A DNA stretch of 64,000 bases from Nereocystis luetkeana (GCA_031213475.1 JARUPZ010000010.1:4341298-4405297); one strand, 5' to 3'. Shown: positions 24,061 to 35,858, counted from the first letter of the stretch. Notes: generated from the sequence alone by a model not told the origin. Translations and numbers: made by a program.

Positions 24061-24739
24061 GCCCCCCTATTCTGTGCTCGATACGATAGGTCTCGAACAT
24101 CTTATCACCAATTGCCAGGTAAAACGGCAATCCCAAATTCCACCCTTCAGAATCGCCAAGGTAAAACGGCAAATCCCGATACCAAATACCTCAATCTCGA
24201 TTCCAGTAGAGACCTCCTGAAATATATCAAGACAATAACTATGAGAAGGGAAAAAATCCAACAAACGTAAGTATGTTGGTAAAACCTTCAAACATGATCA
24301 ATAACACCGTCTTCACATAGATATCGTACCGCCCGATAGCATCGGTCCCCCTGGTTTGGACTCTGGAAGGGCAGAACAACATAACGTCTCTGATGTAGGA
24401 CATCTCAAATCGAACTATAATACCCCCCCTGCTATTAGTAGGTGCTCACTCCGAGAGTATGCAAATGTCAACAACATACTGCATCAGAATTTCAAAGTAC
24501 TATGGATACTAGTAATTTGGGTCCCCTGTACGTTGTGCATACTTAACCAATAGCCAACGAATACGGCACGATTCATCAAGACCATCGGCATACCCTATTG
24601 GCGTATTAACATTACTCAACGCATGAGTACATCCCAATATGTTCTCAAATTTCCTAAGAATCACTCTTCTCCGTTCTCATCACCCAATACCCCAAAATAT
24701 CCGAAGCCATGAAATAAATGAAAGAAATCACCACAAATT

Positions 24740-26133
24740 CATCTCAAAGTTGCGATGAAAATGGAACGCTTTCGTGGGCAAAGGCTTCGTGAGGAAGTCA
24801 GCATGCTGCAATGCCGACGATACGTGGGCAATCTCGAACTCCCAAGTAGCAACACGTTCCCGAAGGAAGTGATGACGGACGTCAATGTGCTAAGTGTTCG
24901 GAGTGGTCACAGGGTGTTTCGCCAAATGTATCGCCGCCTGGTTATCTTCCTTCACCGTGGTACATCCAACATCGCGGTCCGGAAAAATCAACTCCAGAGA
25001 TAACGCATGAAAATCGCCTCGCGGAAACCGGTGGCCATCGCCACATACTCTGCCTCCGTGGACGAGAGGATAATGGATTTCTGCGTCCTAGAGTAGAACG
25101 ATACACAGGCACCAGCGCACATGACAACTCCACCAGAGACAGACCTCCGGCCATGGGCTTCGTGCGCGTAGTCCGCATCCACGTACAACTCCAACTGAAT
25201 TCCATTACTCAGGCCAATCTGGAAAGTAATACCGTACGCACTCGAAGATTTGATGCACATAAGGATGTGCAACGCTGCCTGCCAACGCAATAATTTTGGT
25301 GCTGCAGAGTACGTTGCCACCGCCCGAACCGCGCTAAGGATGTCCGGGCGGGTCTGGTTCGCCAGCCACATCAAATGCCCTACTAACGACCGAAAAGGCT
25401 CATCAACGTCTGGTTTATCCTTGTCAAACACCTCAAGCTTTAGGTCTACCACCGCAGGAATGCACTTGCCGCGGGTGACACCAAACTTCGCTACGGTGCT
25501 TCCTGCGAAAACCTGCTGAGATATCGTCAATGTCCCTGCATCCCAGTCTCGAGAGAATCGGCAACCTGCGTACCATCGCAACTCCCCCACGTTGTTCATA
25601 GGAACGAACTGGCTCAGGTCCTCACAAAACTGGCCACACCTACTCTTGAGCCCCATCGCAAATATGTCATCCACATGAACTACTACTACGATAGAAACAG
25701 CCCCCGCCTGCACCAAACGCATGACACACGCACCAGCCTCACACTGCTCAAACCCAAGACCCCTCATACCACGTACCAAGTGATGATGCCATTGCCGCGA
25801 CGCCTGCTTCAAACCATACAGGCTGCGACATACCTTGACCACCTTACCGGACATCGATCCGCACCCCTTGGGGAGGCGCATGTAGACGTCCTCGCTCAAC
25901 TCTGACTGGACAAACTCCTGCTCGGCATCAAAATGGCATAAATCAAATCCCAACTCACACGCGATGGCAGCGAGCAAACGAATGCTCGCAACGGATGGGC
26001 ACGGGGAGTAAGTCTCGAAATAGTCAACTCCTGCACGCTGTCCAAATCCCCTCGCTACCAACCTGGCCTTTGCCCGCACTACTCTGCCGAATTCGATAAC
26101 CTTCCAAGAATAAACCCACTTAGCAGAGATCAC
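24740..26133 (-). pseudogene. Younger Copia reverse transcriptase and RNase H region
   Basis: A long minus-strand frame carries the RVT_2-type Copia reverse transcriptase: KARLVARGF near the start, SLYGLKQASRQW, and VVVVHVDDIFAMG as the catalytic box. It is followed by the RNase H motif SSTEAEYVAM and KEA-type FREAIFMRYLW, with further RNase H sequence to about 24740. It makes the DNA copy of the element and degrades the RNA template in known Copia elements. Treated as a fossil. Confidence 0.85.
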
Positions 26134-26431
26134 GTTGATTCCGTGTCGTTGCTACGTGCCTCTATCCTTCTCGTCCACCACAGCACCGGGCGTCTTCGCA
26201 CGGTACAGTCCGTCAAACTCAGTGTCCATGGCGTGAAACCACACGTCTCCGTGTTCATCCTCGCACGCTTCGCAGTATGAGTCGGGCGTTACCAACTCAC
26301 TCGTAGGGCATGGAAGGCAGTTCAGGGGCGGGCATGTGCGGCGGAGACTGGTCGGCGATGACCAAGGCGATATTCTCCCGCGCAGCTAGCATCGAAACGA
26401 GGCCATGCTGTGTACCCAGGCCCCCCTGTTG

Positions 26432-27846
26432 TCACGACGCCGACAGCGTCACCGCCGGCGATACCCGCGGTTGCTGCTGCTGCTGCCGCACCGGCATCTC
26501 CGACACAGTGGGCGGAGGTGCGGGCGAGGAGTCTGGCGATGCAACGGTTGCAGGCGGCGCAGGGGGAAGGGACACGGACACGGACTCCGTCGGTGCAACG
26601 GTCGCTGGCATCGGCTCCTGCTGCTGCGGTACGGACGACACAGCAGACAGGGGCGTGGGCGAAGACTCTGGCGTTACACCAGACGATGGCGTCGACGGCT
26701 GGTACCACACCTCGAAGTCCCGCGGCGCTTGCGGTTGCTGAGCTGGGTCCCCGACAGCCCCCCCCCTGGCCGGTGGCGGAGACCCGGCTATCGCGGTCCC
26801 TCCATGGAACGGCGCGCGCCGGTAGCCCCACGTCACATCGGTCGAGTAGCTCGCGATGCCGGATGGCGACAACATTATCTTGCTGCAATCCGAGGCGTGG
26901 TCATTGCCGGAGTGCAGGTAAAAGCATGGCTCGCCCTTCGTCTCTGACTTAGCCGCCCGCTTGGTCTTGTGGCGTCCCGACATCATGTATGGAAGCACCG
27001 GGCCCCTGTAAGGCCTCTCGTGGAACTTCTCGAACGAGCACCTCATGTCGGGCTTTTCATCCACTCGCGCCATGAGGTTGAGCGCGTCGCACATCCACGT
27101 CCATGCAATCGGCCACGTGCGATCGTAGTTGAGCGCCTTGGCCGGAAACTCCACCCCATCGAACATGGTCTGGAACTCCAAGAATGCGCCTGACCTCCTT
27201 CGGCATCAAGAGCTAGCTTCCGCTCCCCCCGCCCGTTGTGCTTCGGACCGTCGACGGAGGTGAACTCGCGACGGATGTTGTTCTCGGTCATCAGCCGTTG
27301 GAACTCGGTGTTGGTGAATTCGGACGCGTTGTCCGTGCGAAGGCATCCAGGCTTCCCGTAGACATTTACGGCCGCCAGGAAAGTGCGAAAACGGACGGTA
27401 ACGGTGGCCGCGCTCTTGTCCGGCAGAAATACCGGCCAGCCCATGTTGGTGGCGTCGTCGACGACCATCAAACAGTACCGAGCGCCGCCCGATGACGTCG
27501 GCATGGGTCCTGCGAGGTCGGCGAACAGGCGCTGCATCCGCTTCTCAGCACGGGACGATGTGGATTTGGCGATGGCTTTGCGGATCCCCTTTCCCCCCGC
27601 GCGCCCGTCGCAGTACTCCTAACATCCCGTCACCTTGATGCCCATTTGACGAGCAGTCTCAAGTAAAACGGCATCGTGGGCGTGGCCAAGAAACCAGTGC
27701 AGGTCGTTGACGTCTATCCATCTCTGCCCACCTGGCCTCAACACTGCAGCAGCAAGTGAGGGAGGTTTTTCGTGCCTCGCTACCCGAGTGGCCTCGACAT
27801 AGTTACCGAACTTCTCCTTGCGGAAAAACACGCGTCCGTTAAGCAT
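26432..27846 (-). pseudogene. Younger Copia integrase region with GAG-pre-integrase segment
   Basis: The segment at 27619-27846 resembles the GAG-pre-integrase domain (LHWFLGHAHDAVLLETA). The integrase core follows, with DLAGP, the LRTDNASEFTN motif and a GPKHNGRGER stretch. A proline- and threonine-rich linker (about 26430-26800) leads towards the reverse transcriptase. Integrase joins the element DNA to the host chromosome. Confidence 0.8.
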
Positions 27847-28029
27847 TGCGCCCCGTTGTGGTCAAGGGTAATGAGGTGTTCCTCTTGAATCACGTTGAAC
27901 GAGCAAAGGTCGAAGGGGACCCCAGGCACATACGCCACATTCTTCAGAGTGCTACGTCCTCAGCACAGTGCATCACTAGATCGACACAACCGAAAAACTC
28001 TACCTCCATTTTTTTTCCATCGCCTATGA

Positions 28030-28935
28030 TTAAAAAAACTTCTCATCGGGGGTAGGGAGTCTCTTGTTGTAAAAGAATGTGCAATCACCAGTGCAATGGA
28101 TCGACGCAGCACTATCTCCAATCAGAATCTTACTACCAGGCCTTGTTGGCCTCACAAGGCCACCACCAACAGAAAGAGCATGCCACTTGCCTAAAGACGT
28201 CAAATGCGCCACGAAAAGAGTGGGCCACTTGATCTGCGGTTCGCTGCTGGGCGTCGCTTGGCTTTCGATAGTCGAGGAAAGCGGTCCGCCCTCGTAAGCT
28301 TCCCCGGCTTCTCCACTCGGCTCTGGCTGACCTTGCACTCCGCCGCCCACACCGCCCCCGTCCCAGTATGATTCACCGCCGCCCATACCGCCCCCATCCC
28401 AGTACGGTTCGCCGCCGCCCACACCGCCTCCGCCCCATTTTGGTTCGCCACCGCCCATACCGCCCCCATCCCAGTACGGTTCGCCGCCGCCCATACCGCC
28501 TCCGCCCCATTTTGGTTCACCACCGCCCATACCGCCCCCGCCCCATTTTGGTTTGCCGCCGCCCATACCGCCCCCGCCCCATTTTGGTTCGCTGCCGCCC
28601 ACACCGCCCCCGCCCCGTTTTGGTTCACCACCGCCCACACCGCCCCCGTCCCATTTTGACTCGCCGTGACCTACGAAACCGGTTTGGTGCTGGGGCCAAG
28701 CTCCCGGTGGTGGCGGTGCGCTGCTTAGTGGTGTTGAAGGGCCGGAGGGCCATACGGAGGGGCCGCGACAATGTTTGCATGCATACGGGTAGGCGGATGC
28801 AGTGCGGCATTGCCTGGCCATATTACTGAAAGCGCCACAAGTGCTCCAGACCCCCGAAAAGGCGTTCGGCGCTCGACAAATCGCGGGTTTATGCGCGAAA
28901 GTGCCACACCGGTCGCACTTGTACATTTTTCCCAT
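28030..28935 (-). pseudogene. Younger Copia nucleocapsid (zinc knuckle), Gly-rich repeat and protease
   Basis: The minus-strand peptide begins with Cys/His zinc-knuckle-like motifs (CDRCGTFAHKPAIC). It continues through about ten units of a Gly-Gly-Gly-Glu-Pro-x-Trp type repeat (about 28335-28670) and ends in an aspartic protease motif, ILIGDSAAS. The Gly-rich minisatellite between zinc knuckle and protease is unusual for Copia. Confidence 0.75.
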
Positions 28936-30265
28936 CGACGCTCCTGGAGGCGGAGGTGATTCTGGCTGATACTACCCCCTTCCGGTGTTGCCTGCCCCAC
29001 CAGCGCCCCCCGGCCTCTGCGGCTACTGCTGCTGCTGCTGCGGATGAGGTGGGTGCGGCTGCTGGTAACTATGGCCTCCACCCCCACGTTGCTGCTGTTC
29101 AGCTGCTGCTGCGCGGCGCCACCGTATTGCCGCTGCTGCAGCTGCTGTTGCTGTTGTTGTCCATACGACCGCTGCTGTTGCTGCTGCTGCTGCTGTTCAT
29201 ACTGCCACCGCTGTTGCTGCTGTGGCTGTTGCTGTCCATACGACCGCTGCTGCTGCTGTTCATACTGCAATTGCAGCTGCTGCTGTGGCCCGCCGCCTCC
29301 ATGCCTGCCCCGAAAACCCCCACCAACGGCGAGGGCGTGGTGATCCGCCAACGGCGCTGGAGCCATTGACGAGACCGCCGCTAACTTCCGCTCCTCCAAC
29401 TCCTTCGTATTGCGGTTAGCGTTGGAGGTGCGGACGATTTCCTCCATCTCCGATCGCGTGATACCGGGCCGAATCAAACTAGTACGCTGCTCCACGTCGT
29501 AAACCTCGGACGGAAGACGACGTGTGAGTATGCGAGTAACCTCGCGGTCCGACTTGTGGATACCCAATGCGGACAACACATTGAGTTTCCCCTCGGCACG
29601 GACGAAGAACAGCTTCGGGTCCTCATCCCCCTGCATTCCAATATTATCGAACTCTTTTTCGGGTTGATCCCTCTCGGCATCACCCTGTGGCTGATACCAA
29701 TCCATCACAGCCTTCCATGCTCCCTCCACCGACCCAGCGGCATGCATGCGTTCCTCCACAGGCTGTCCTTGCATGGCTTCCACAAGAAATCCCCATGCCT
29801 TCTCGCACTTCTCGACATTCTGCTGCCCACGGAGGTAGATCGACCGGTTTCGCTCCTCCACCCCCCTAAACCTCCGGCTATCCGAATGGGGTCGCTCGTG
29901 GGCTCAAGTGCCCCGATCAGACCCCGCGCCGTCAAAAACGTTTGGATCTGTGTGACCACAAGTGCAGCTGACCGCGCCCATCAAACTTGGGTACCCGCAT
30001 GCTATTTTTGCGACGACAAGATGAGCGCCGGAGGAGTCTGGTGACGGTAGTCTGGCTCCGGCACAGGCTGCCCAACATTTGCCTGCTGTATGGGCCGCCC
30101 GCTCCTCCCAGCGGTATCCCCCTGAGCCGCTGCCTCGGCGGACATCCTTGACGCTCTCTCCGTTGCCACCGTCGCGTCTCGGTCAGCCAACATCGCATCT
30201 CGCTCAGCCAGATTAGTCGTCACCTCCGCAAGTTGCTGCCGAAGCAGCTCAATCTCCTCGCCCAT
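28725..30265 (-). pseudogene. Younger Copia gag region
   Basis: An N-terminal heptad-like segment (EEIELLRQQLAEVTTNLAER) is followed by a UBN2-like gag region (AWKAVMDWYQPQ, FDNIGMQGDEDPKLFF, ILTRRLPSEVYDV). A Gln-rich tract near 29050-29280 comes next. This is the capsid part of the element. Confidence 0.75.
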
Positions 30266-30310
30266 AACAGCAACCCTTCAGCAAACTCCGGGCCCGGAAA
30301 CACGATATCG

Positions 30311-30718
30311 TGTTTGAATACCCTTGCTGTATAGCGTGGCCTATGTAACCACGTCGCGTGCCCCTATGGCGTAGGTCAAGGAGAGAAAACAACATACTTG
30401 TACAATAAACCAAACACAACACGCTCCAGGTTGGGTCAATACCGTTCTGTCAAAGACCCCACCACATAAACCACACACAGGAGGTAAGCCGCACCAAGAT
30501 TGTCACCGGCTGCACCACTCACATATAGACAGGCCGTATCGTTATCATCAAAGCCTGGGTCGTATCATTAACATCAGCGACTGCTCCCGGAGTAGCAGCT
30601 CCATCCCTCCATCCACGAGGCATACTAAATAATGCCCCGATACATAATACGAAACCCCACAATATATGAAACCCCCAATATCCGCAGACCTGTATCAAGC
30701 TACCGCATACCGCAAACA
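30311..30718 (-). repeat. 5' LTR of the younger Copia
   Basis: 408 bp, the partner of 23653-24060, followed on the plus strand by the CCGTT target duplication at 30719-30723. Confidence 0.9.
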
Positions 30719-30723
30719 CCGTT

Positions 30724-31054
30724 GTCCAAGCGTAGACCATTCACGGTGGACGGTGGGCCCTGAGCGTCAATGTAGGTCAGAAATATTTTAAAGGCTATTG
30801 ATACTTCGTAGTACTTCCTCAGAACGTATGGCCAGCCAAACCGTGAAGATTTTTGTCCATAATCATCATGAGGTATAGTCTGCGTCACCAAGCGACCAGG
30901 ACCTCTTCCCCGACAGGTTCACGAGTAGGCAGGCGCTCCAGGGGTCTGATCGAGCTGCCACTGGTAGACCACTGAACAGATGTCCTCCTCCCCTTAGCCT
31001 CCGGATACCCCCCACGCGGAACCGACTCTCCTGCCAACTACAATCGCATCGGTC
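30724..31054 (-). pseudogene. Old Copia integrase, part right of the younger insertion (fossil)
   Basis: Minus-strand peptide fragments (GWPYVLRKYYEVSIAFKIFL and NGLRLDNG) match the integrase core upstream of the part at 23245-23622. They directly abut the younger element and then the 269-bp LTR. Confidence 0.65.
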
Positions 31055-31323
31055 TGCTTGATCTCCGAAGCGTGGGTAGAAATATTGTGGAACGACCGAG
31101 CGAAGCGGAGTCTCGGAAGCATCTTGACATAAACATTGATTTCGGTTACAAGCCCTTGACACGCAGAATATCGAGTGAAGCAAAGCAAGGCAACATGCCC
31201 AGCAAATTCGGTTCAGTTCGATGCGGCAAAATATCATAACGAAGCCATACTGTCACTGAAACCCCTAAGCTTCTGGAACCGTCGTCACAATCGCATCTTG
31301 CACAAGCATACACACAGCCAACA
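31055..31323 (-). repeat. 5' LTR of the old Copia
   Basis: 269 bp, the diverged partner of 20405-20673, with TG at its left and CA at its right end on the plus strand. Confidence 0.7.
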
Positions 31324-31952
31324 GATACCAAAGGTCCTCCCTTATGTGCTGCCAGGTTCTCCCCTCACACCGAGTAAATATATCTGCAATAACTTCAGTG
31401 TCCCCCCGTGTCCCCCCCCCTCCTACCGTAGAGCTCATAGGTGCGCACGTGAATGATCACCTCGCGCCTCCACCTACATCACGAGTAGCGCATCATGGAG
31501 TGCATGATATATATCTTCCCCCGCTTCTGCCTGCTGCTGTAGAGATGAATGGAGTGCATGCGGATTATTTTGTTTCTAGATTTCAAGTCTGGATGCCGAG
31601 CGCCCCACGGTCGGATGATGTATGCCGTGGGGATCCTAACGAATACCCTCCCTGGCTCTTCACAGTGATGGCGAGACCGAAAGGGCACTCAAGACAAGTT
31701 AGGATTTGATAACAGCCAACAAACAGCGCAGGAGGAAATCTGGCCACTGGCTCGAAACCCCCTATAGAACACATACACTCCAAACCTTTAGAATTGAAAT
31801 ATGGGTCGCATTCTATACGATGACCGTAGTCAGGTACTAACTTCCAAGGGGGGAATTACTAACCCGTGCCCCGCAAAGTAGCGTTGGGTGGCGACCTGAA
31901 ACAGTACTCCTCGAATCGCTCAAATGCACTCATCGTATAGTCCTCAAACCTC
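31324..31952. other. No gene recognised
   Basis: Between the old Copia LTR and the third Copia remnant. It could include the decayed 3' LTR of that remnant, but no second LTR is in view for comparison. Confidence 0.4.
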
Positions 31953-32560
31953 TCACGCGCCCTCTAACGGCAGATTCAATAACAGTCTACGGTGAAGCTT
32001 AAAAGGGGTCGCAGCAAGGGATTTAGTCAATGTATCCGCGTGCTGCGCTTTCGAATCTATAAAGTGAATGCCGCTTTTTTTCTTCTTTGCACGAAGAAGC
32101 TTTCTAACGAAATGGAAACGCACATCAATGTGCTTTCTCCGAGAATGGTGGAGAGGATTCCCAGCCAACGCTATGGCTCCCTAATTATCCTCTAAAATCC
32201 GGACACACGATCCTCTTAGCTCTGGGAAAATAAACGATAGCACCTTGCGCGTAATTATAGCCTCCTTCATGTCTCTCAAGCAGAGTACCAGGTATTTATT
32301 TCCATACACGAGAAAAGCGATACCAGTACATCGTACCCCGAGCTCTCGTAGAACGAGGAGCAGTGCTGCCTCTTCCAATCGTTTGTTGAGACAACTCCAA
32401 ATGGACTGTTTCGGTTTCTGCCAGTCATGCTCAAGTCCTTGGGCTTCAAGAAAGTCCCCTTGTGGGTCTGGGGTTATCCGTGATCCCCACCATGCAGCTT
32501 TGTTCGTACAGGAGTAGAACTTGAACCACGACCAGCATGGATCAGGGACCATGGGTAGGG
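31953..32560 (-). pseudogene. Third Copia remnant, RNase H end only (fossil)
   Basis: The minus-strand peptide carries Copia RNase H signatures: DMKEAIITRKVL, a VRILEDN segment, HHSRRKHIDVRFHFVRKLL, and HADTLTKSLA near the end. Upstream pol, gag and LTRs are not recognised. It is distinct from both other Copia copies in sequence and looks old, with several breaks. Confidence 0.75.
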
Positions 32561-33056
32561 GTCGAGAAATATATATAGATAGTTGGCGCGGAGCGCGAAA
32601 ATAATATAGAGGCGTTTTTCTCGGGCGAGCAAAAAAATGAAACACCCAATAATAGTGAGAAAAATAAGAAACAGGAAGGCTGGTCCGGCCTGAATTTCTT
32701 TTTCTGGAAAGGTACGTTCTACACTGACTTCAGTACAACGGCTGTGAAATTTCTTATTGTCGTGTCATTTACCCTCATTACAGTGGGCTCCTTTACGTGG
32801 TATTATAGAGGGTTAGTTTTTTTTGCTTAGATGTTTGAAATCGGTTTCAAGTAATAGTGCATACCTGCTCGAGATAAAAACCGACTGCAAAACGGTTTTT
32901 CACGTTGGATTACCTGATACTTTCCGGAAAGACTGGCAGTGCCGGGTATATGATGCAGGTGAAGGGATGTGGGGGTGTCGTCACGAAGATGGGCAACGAA
33001 AGACTAGAAAATACATCCTGTACGACTGCAGCTAGCTGCTCTAGAATTTTATCTCT
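32561..33056. other. No gene recognised
   Basis: A/T-rich sequence with short frames only. A GAAATCGGTTTCAAG-type imperfect inverted repeat near 32837 is the only local structure noticed. Confidence 0.4.
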
Positions 33057-33430
33057 GAGGGCCGGTCCTAACGTGGGCAAAAAAACGAAAAGCAAAACGG
33101 AATAAAACAAAACGAACAGACTTTCGTTTCTCGCAAAAAACAGCACGTTGAGTCCCAACGAGAAAAAAAACGGGAAAAAAAAGAAACACAAAGAAGAAGA
33201 AGCCGAGTCGAATTTTTGCGTCGTACAATTTTTCAGAATGACTCAACCGCCAAAGCACGTGATTACCAGCGATAGCGCTCGACAGCGATGGTGGATAGAC
33301 ACAACGCACACACGTGAGGCACCCTTCACAGCAGGCGGTTCTCGTGGTCCAACCCGCTCCCTCCGGAGTGCTCTAGAACTTGTGTATCGGCCATCGCTGA
33401 TCGATGGCAGACGTTTGAATTTTGAGTGGG

Positions 33431-33504
33431 TGTGAAGGTGTTACCTACTGAGCTATAGGGGTGAAATACCGATCGATTACCCTGCCCAGAGCAATCCTTA
33501 TAAC
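33431..33504 (-). repeat. tRNA-like repeat, partial copy
   Basis: It shares a 73-bp block with 33701-33773, including CCTACTGAGCTATAGGGG, which on the minus strand contains a TAGCTCAGTAGG A box. The B-box half is missing or diverged. Confidence 0.5.
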
Positions 33505-33654
33505 ACTCTCCCCCCCTCTGAACGGTGGGATCTTTGGGGCGTCGGAACCGTATACATGCATCCGGACGCTGACCTACCCGCTTCGTTTCATTCCCTGGGG
33601 AACCAGGGAGATGTGTTTTTTTAGGTGTGCACGCGCAAGCGTTTCTGTAAAAGA

Positions 33655-33773
33655 AACGTTCGAAGTGAGGTTCGAACCCGTGACCTGGACGACGCCAAAT
33701 GTGAAGGTGTTACCTACTGAGCTATAGGGGTAAAAGACCGATCGATTACCCAGCCCAGGGTAATCCTTATAAC
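33655..33773 (-). repeat. tRNA-related sequence (SINE family 2 or tRNA pseudogene)
   Basis: On the minus strand a perfect A box TAGCTCAGTAGG (33713-33724) and a B box GGTTCGAAC (33670-33678) are correctly ordered and spaced. The acceptor and T stems do not pair well, so it is more likely a tRNA-derived repeat than a working tRNA gene. Confidence 0.5.
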
Positions 33774-34183
33774 GTGGGACTCATGTCGAAAAAAATACCG
33801 CCACAGCCACTTCCTGATCCCCCGGTTTCTTGCGAGGGCACCCCATGGTGATTCCCTACCCATATATGCTCGCGCCGTCAGCAGACAAGCTGCTACCTCG
33901 GCCATCGTGCGCTTGCCAACCGGTCGTAGAAACTTTATCGGAACTTCATCCCAACGCTCCAAGCTCCTCCTATGTTCCTCTTCGATCCTGGGTATCCTAT
34001 ATTGCGTTTTTTGGCACCCATTTCGGTTTTTTCAAGTCCTCTGGGACTTAAAAAAACGAATGGTGAAAACGCAGGCATCGGGATCTCTACCTCTATTTTT
34101 TTATTTGACCACTGAAACTCACGTGCTCTTTAGTTCTGTTCTTCATTTTTTATTTCGTGTATTATGCCCCCGTTAGGACCGGC

Positions 34184-34759
34184 CCTGACGACACAGAACG
34201 ACCACACATACAGGAGACACTCACCACAACGTGTCCGAAGGATGTGATATCTCGTAAAATATACCACTATGTTGAAAACATGGAGAATTGTCTGGTAGTG
34301 TAATGACGAAGTTCACTGCATTTTAGACAACACACACAACGCAGAGTTACGGCATCCTCGGCCTTCTCCAAGAAGGCATATTGCAATACACGGAAAAAGC
34401 CGAGACGTATCTTAACAGGTAGACAATTTTAATCGAAAAACGTATCTTCAGCAGCAGCCAGGGCTACACTAAATCCTGCACGTCAGCCCATGCTTAACGT
34501 CAGTGGCAACTAAAGACAATTGCCTCTGCGACCACGCCAGCCACATTTAGATCCATCGTACGACCCAAGGACTAATGGGAACATCCAAAAAGGAAACTCG
34601 ATTTTCCTCTGCGTTCGTTTCCCGTCCCTGGGCGAGGGTCAGCAGGCACGATACGTCCTTGCTCGTTCAAATATGGGTCCAGGGTCGAGATGACACCATC
34701 AACCCTTACGTTGTGCGCACACCTGGCAACCTCCGGATTTCTTCATCGGTGTACCACCG
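34184..34759. other. No gene recognised
   Basis: Plus-strand frames near 34575 lack features and overlap the better-supported minus-strand exon that ends at 34760. Confidence 0.35.
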
Positions 34760-35689
34760 TCATTCCCTCCGCCCCCCCCCCCCCTGGCGATATCCACCCG
34801 CAATGCGAGGACTCACAGCTCCACCCCTGCCCCCACCGTCCCGGCCGCGACCATGGGTGGCGCCAACGAAACCCGCAAATAAGGGGTTGGGAGTAAACAT
34901 TCTAGGCGTGGCCTCGGCAGTGCTCAAACTCTTCGGCGGTGCTTGCTGCATCATCCCCCTGACGACTCCTCGGCGATTTTCATGATCGGGAGCCATGCGC
35001 GTTTCGCAGACACCGAAGCATAGCTTTGCAGTTGGCTGGCCATCTTCCTGTTGACGGAAAAGACGAGGGTGCAAATATACCGGCGGTAGCCCTGAATATG
35101 AGGGACGCAACAAGAAGGCAAGAATAGTGTTGCCGCGACAGCGGTGATTGGTTGTGGCCCGAAGACGACTTCAAAGCGTTTCCGCCGATTTAAGTGAGCA
35201 GTCAATCTTGTTCATCCGAAAGGTACGCGCATGACCCAGTTGACATATCACATTGTAGAAGTTATATTTCTACATTAGTGCCGCTATCTATTTGTTCAAG
35301 AAAGTTAGGTAGCCATCTCCCTGGCAACAAGAGTACTCCCCGTGCCTTAGCACGATTCGTAACCGCGAGCAGGCTGCCAACACACGCACCGAAGTTAACA
35401 AGCCTCTACATGTTGTTTCGATAGTTATACAAGCATCTACACCCGCCGCTCACCTGTATATGTCTGTCGCCTGGTCGCATTGGACCCGCGACGTTGTCGT
35501 CCTGGCCAAGGGCGAGACCGATCCACTCGGTGCCTGCTCTGGCTCCACCTGCAGCGTCGTCACCTCCGACATCAGCATTTTCTGGCAATTGATTAGGAAA
35601 TTCTGCGATCCACGCCAGATGAGCGTATGTGACAGTGAAACCAATGTCTCAACCACACGCAAGGGCTTCACAATATCGTTCGCTTGCAT
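34760..35689 (-). CDS. Candidate two-exon gene, unknown function
   Basis: Exon 1 runs from ATG at 35689 to 35454, where the minus strand reads ATACAG|GTGAGC. Exon 2 starts at 35047 after TCTTTTCCGTCAACAG, a strong acceptor; the intron is 406 bp. Read from the ATG, the frame crosses the junction at phase 2 and ends in TGA at 34951, giving 110 residues. These include the helical segments ATDIYRKMASQLQSYASVSA and AWLPIMKIAEES. A second frame is also open through both exons in phase 0. It contains GTEWIGLALGQDDNVAG and CFGVCETRMAPDHENRRGVV and ends at 34760, but needs an upstream exon. No family is recognised in either frame. The splice sites are seen; expression is inferred. Confidence 0.35.
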
Positions 35690-35858
35690 CACAAGTGTCA
35701 GACTCCATCATACGCAAAAAAAATAGAACGTTTACACGCATGCCGCCATCCTTACGCTAGAGCCCCAGCAAACGACCAATGATCCACCTGCTCCCGTTGC
35801 GGTGTTCCGGTAGGAAGGTCCTCGTTGTTGAAGTCGCTAGTGCCACCGCACCATCGTT

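Larger units (their letters stand above)
23653..30718 (-). mobile_element. Younger Copia-family LTR retrotransposon, full length, nested
   Basis: Two 408-bp LTRs (23653-24060 and 30311-30718) differ at about 16 positions, roughly 4%. Each runs TGTTTG to CAAACA, and the element is flanked on both sides by CCGTT (23648-23652 and 30719-30723). On the minus strand the order is gag, zinc knuckle and protease, integrase, reverse transcriptase, RNase H, which is the Copia order. A G-rich tract precedes the 3' LTR. It has landed in the integrase region of the old Copia. All parts are present, but the coding region shows about five or more breaks, so it looks inactive. Confidence 0.92.
20405..31323 (-). 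mobile_element. Old Copia-family LTR retrotransposon, decayed, split by a younger Copia
   Basis: It is bounded by two 269-bp direct repeats (20405-20673 and 31055-31323), each starting TG and ending CA, that differ at roughly a quarter to a third of positions. A purine-rich tract lies just inside the left LTR on the element strand, as expected for a polypurine tract. Internal sequence on the minus strand includes integrase, reverse transcriptase with a VVHVDD box, and RNase H portions. No gag or protease region was found, so the 5' internal part seems lost. Flanking five-base words do not match. It is a broken fossil with many breaks, and clearly older than the element inside it. Confidence 0.75.
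33057..34183. mobile_element. hAT-like non-autonomous element with ~30-80 bp inverted ends
   Basis: The left end AGGGCCGGTCCTAACGTGGG and right end, read inverted, CAGGGCCGGTCCTAACGGGG match. Similarity continues more loosely for about 80 bp. CAGGGCCGG-type termini are typical of hAT transposons. No transposase frame is present. Flanking 8-bp words do not match (TTATCTCT and ACGACACA), so the target duplication is lost or the ends come from different copies. Confidence 0.55.

Noticed and set aside
26310-26947. Gly- and Arg-rich plus-strand frames near 26.4 kb
   Set aside because: They are antisense to the Copia integrase-RT linker.
28368-28829. Arg/Pro-rich plus-strand frame
   Set aside because: It is a shadow of the glycine-rich minisatellite of the minus-strand Copia element.
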